A stretch of DNA of 14,332 nt from an uncultured Clostridia bacterium (GTDB taxonomy: Bacteria; Bacillota; Clostridia; Oscillospirales; Oscillospiraceae), in contig CALZAG010000025.1 of the NCBI GenBank assembly GCA_945613045.1, positions 1 through 14,332 on the forward strand, in the 5' to 3' direction. Shown here one piece after another: positions 13,434 to 14,332 of the stretch. Numbering within the stretch: the first letter of the stretch is position 1; every line of letters begins with the position of its first letter. The translations under genes and the position numbers were made by a program. Under the pieces are notes generated by a model. The model did not search any database. It was not told the DNA's origin and worked only from the letters and a program-made list of their open reading frames with translations.

Positions 13434-13757
13434 CTATTTATTTTTTTCTTTTGCCTCAGCGGCTTCCGCCCTGACATTGGAGCTTACTGCCCATTTCTTG
13501 AACTGTACGCGAACCTTATCTTCGCTTGTTTCTATTGTGATGTCATCCTCAGTTATATGAACAATTGTGCCCATAACGCCGCCGATTGTTACTATCTCAT
13601 CGCCAACACTGAGCGCATTGCGCATAGCCTCGATTTTTTTCTGCTTCTTCTTTTCGGGTCTTATCATGAAGAACCACATCAGCACAAAGAAAAGTAGAAG
13701 AATAATGATCATGGAAGCAGAGCTTCCCGTTGCGCCGCCTGTACCGGTTAAAAACAT
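13434..13757 (-). CDS. yajC: Preprotein translocase subunit YajC
   Basis: YajC is a small single-span membrane protein that associates with SecDF and the Sec translocon. The 107-residue protein has a short glycine/serine-rich N terminus, one transmembrane helix at about 15-33 (SMIIILLLFFVLMWFFMIRP), the signature RPEKKKQKK after it, and the soluble domain with LSVGDEIVTIGGVMGTIVHI at 49-68. Its tail is charged. The ATG has AAGGAG 7 nt upstream. It follows tgt, the usual arrangement, but has its own promoter. secD and secF do not follow. Confidence 0.96.
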   Translation of the reverse strand: MFLTGTGGATGSSASMIIILLLFFVLMWFFMIRPEKKKQKKIEAMRNALSVGDEIVTIGGVMGTIVHITEDDITIETSEDKVRVQFKKWAVSSNVRAEAAEAKEKNK

Positions 13758-13806
13758 AATTTGCTCCTTTTTAAATTAAAATTGTTTTATTATAAAATAT
13801 AGACTA

Positions 13807-13835
13807 ATTATACATATTAATTTACGCAATTTCAA
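13807..13835 (-). promoter_or_regulatory. Sigma-A type promoter of yajC
   Basis: On the minus strand TTGAAA (13835..13830), a 17-nt spacer and a perfect TATAAT (13812..13807). It lies in the 83-bp gap between the tgt stop and yajC. The leader would be about 43 nt. I see no terminator after tgt, so read-through from tgt is also possible. Confidence 0.8.
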
Positions 13836-13840
13836 GTATT

Positions 13841-14332
13841 TTATATTCGCGTATCCAACAATTTTGAATATTTGCTTCGAAATTCATTAAATGTCCCCTG
13901 TTCAAGGCTGTATCTTATCTTCTCTGTCAGCTTGTTGTAAAAATAAAGATTATGAGTCACCGCAAATCGCATTGCGAGCATTTCATTTGCTTTAAACAGA
14001 TGCCTTACATAGGCTCTCGTATATCGCTTGCATACAGGGCAGTCGCACTCAATATCTATCGGCTGACTGTCGGCCATATATTTTTCATTTTTGATGTTGA
14101 TGATTCCGCCCCATGTAAACAAATGTCCATGCCTTCCGTTTCGTGCAGGCATGACGCAGTCGAAAAAGTCCACGCCTCTTGCAACGCTCTCGATTATATT
14201 TCCCGGGGTACCGACTCCCATCAGGTAACGTGGCTTGTCCTTCGGCATATACTCCTCGACCGCCTCTATGGTGTCGTACATCTCCTGATGGCTCTCCCCT
14301 ACTGCCAACCCTCCTATCGCATAACCCGGAAG
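13841..14332 (-). CDS. tgt: Queuine tRNA-ribosyltransferase, C-terminal part (truncated by window end)
   Basis: Tgt exchanges guanine 34 in the anticodon of Asn, Asp, His and Tyr tRNAs for the queuosine precursor preQ1. The frame is open to the window edge, beginning LPGYAIGGLAVGE, the conserved loop near the middle of the enzyme. About 163 of an expected 375 or so residues are present. Visible are YLMGVGTP, the catalytic aspartate in DFFDCVMPARNGRHG, and the zinc site C-x-C-x2-C (ECDCPVC) with the fourth ligand histidine in VTHNLYFYNKL. The gene ends normally with TAA at 13843..13841. The start codon lies beyond the window. Confidence 0.96.
   Translation of the reverse strand, partial: LPGYAIGGLAVGESHQEMYDTIEAVEEYMPKDKPRYLMGVGTPGNIIESVARGVDFFDCVMPARNGRHGHLFTWGGIINIKNEKYMADSQPIDIECDCPVCKRYTRAYVRHLFKANEMLAMRFAVTHNLYFYNKLTEKIRYSLEQGTFNEFRSKYSKLLDTRI

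Overview
This window looks like ordinary chromosomal core DNA from an endospore-forming anaerobic Firmicute. It is probably a clostridium of the Oscillospiraceae/Ruminococcaceae kind. The evidence is the mix of sporulation genes (spoIVA, a cwlD-type amidase, a sigH-like sigma factor, a possible spoIIM) with clostridial small proteins (DUF1858, a double zinc ribbon, a TIGR04086 membrane protein). Every gene I can support lies on the minus strand, so transcription runs from high to low coordinates. I see no rRNA, tRNA, insertion sequence, prophage or CRISPR array, and no clear novel multi-gene system.

In transcription order, the window opens with the C-terminal part of tgt (queuine tRNA-ribosyltransferase, cut by the window end), then yajC with its own promoter, then a TIGR04086-type membrane protein. 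An AT-rich gap of about 300 bp follows, holding a repeated 10-mer and a promoter. A five-helix membrane protein, possibly a divergent SpoIIM, and xerD come next. After the xerD terminator, a promoter drives the Holliday-junction operon ruvC-ruvA-ruvB. A sigH-like sigma factor gene with its own promoter is followed by the double zinc-ribbon protein, a terminator, a DUF1858 redox-disulfide protein, another terminator, and the overlapping pair trmK-nif3. Then come spoIVA and its terminator, a promoter and an aspartate aminotransferase-like gene, then the run cwlD-radA-DUF6873. At the low-coordinate edge a strong promoter precedes the first ten codons of another gene, possibly xerC.

Functional themes are DNA repair and recombination (ruvCAB, radA, xerD, perhaps xerC), sporulation (spoIVA, cwlD, sigH-like, possible spoIIM), tRNA modification (tgt, trmK) and small metal or redox proteins. 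The neighbourhoods ruvCAB, trmK-nif3, tgt-yajC and spoIIM-xerD match arrangements known in other Firmicutes.

The most unusual thing I found is a recurring junction design. Before cwlD, spoIVA and the TIGR04086 gene, a terminator-like hairpin carries the next gene's ribosome binding site in its 3' arm, followed by a short U-run and the start codon. Two other genes (trmK, DUF1858) start 14-28 nt after a terminator, leaving no room for an ordinary promoter. These genes may depend on read-through or on promoters inside the preceding gene. Starts were re-chosen for trmK, DUF1858, sigH-like, aspC, ruvC and the SpoIIM-like gene on ribosome binding site or promoter evidence.
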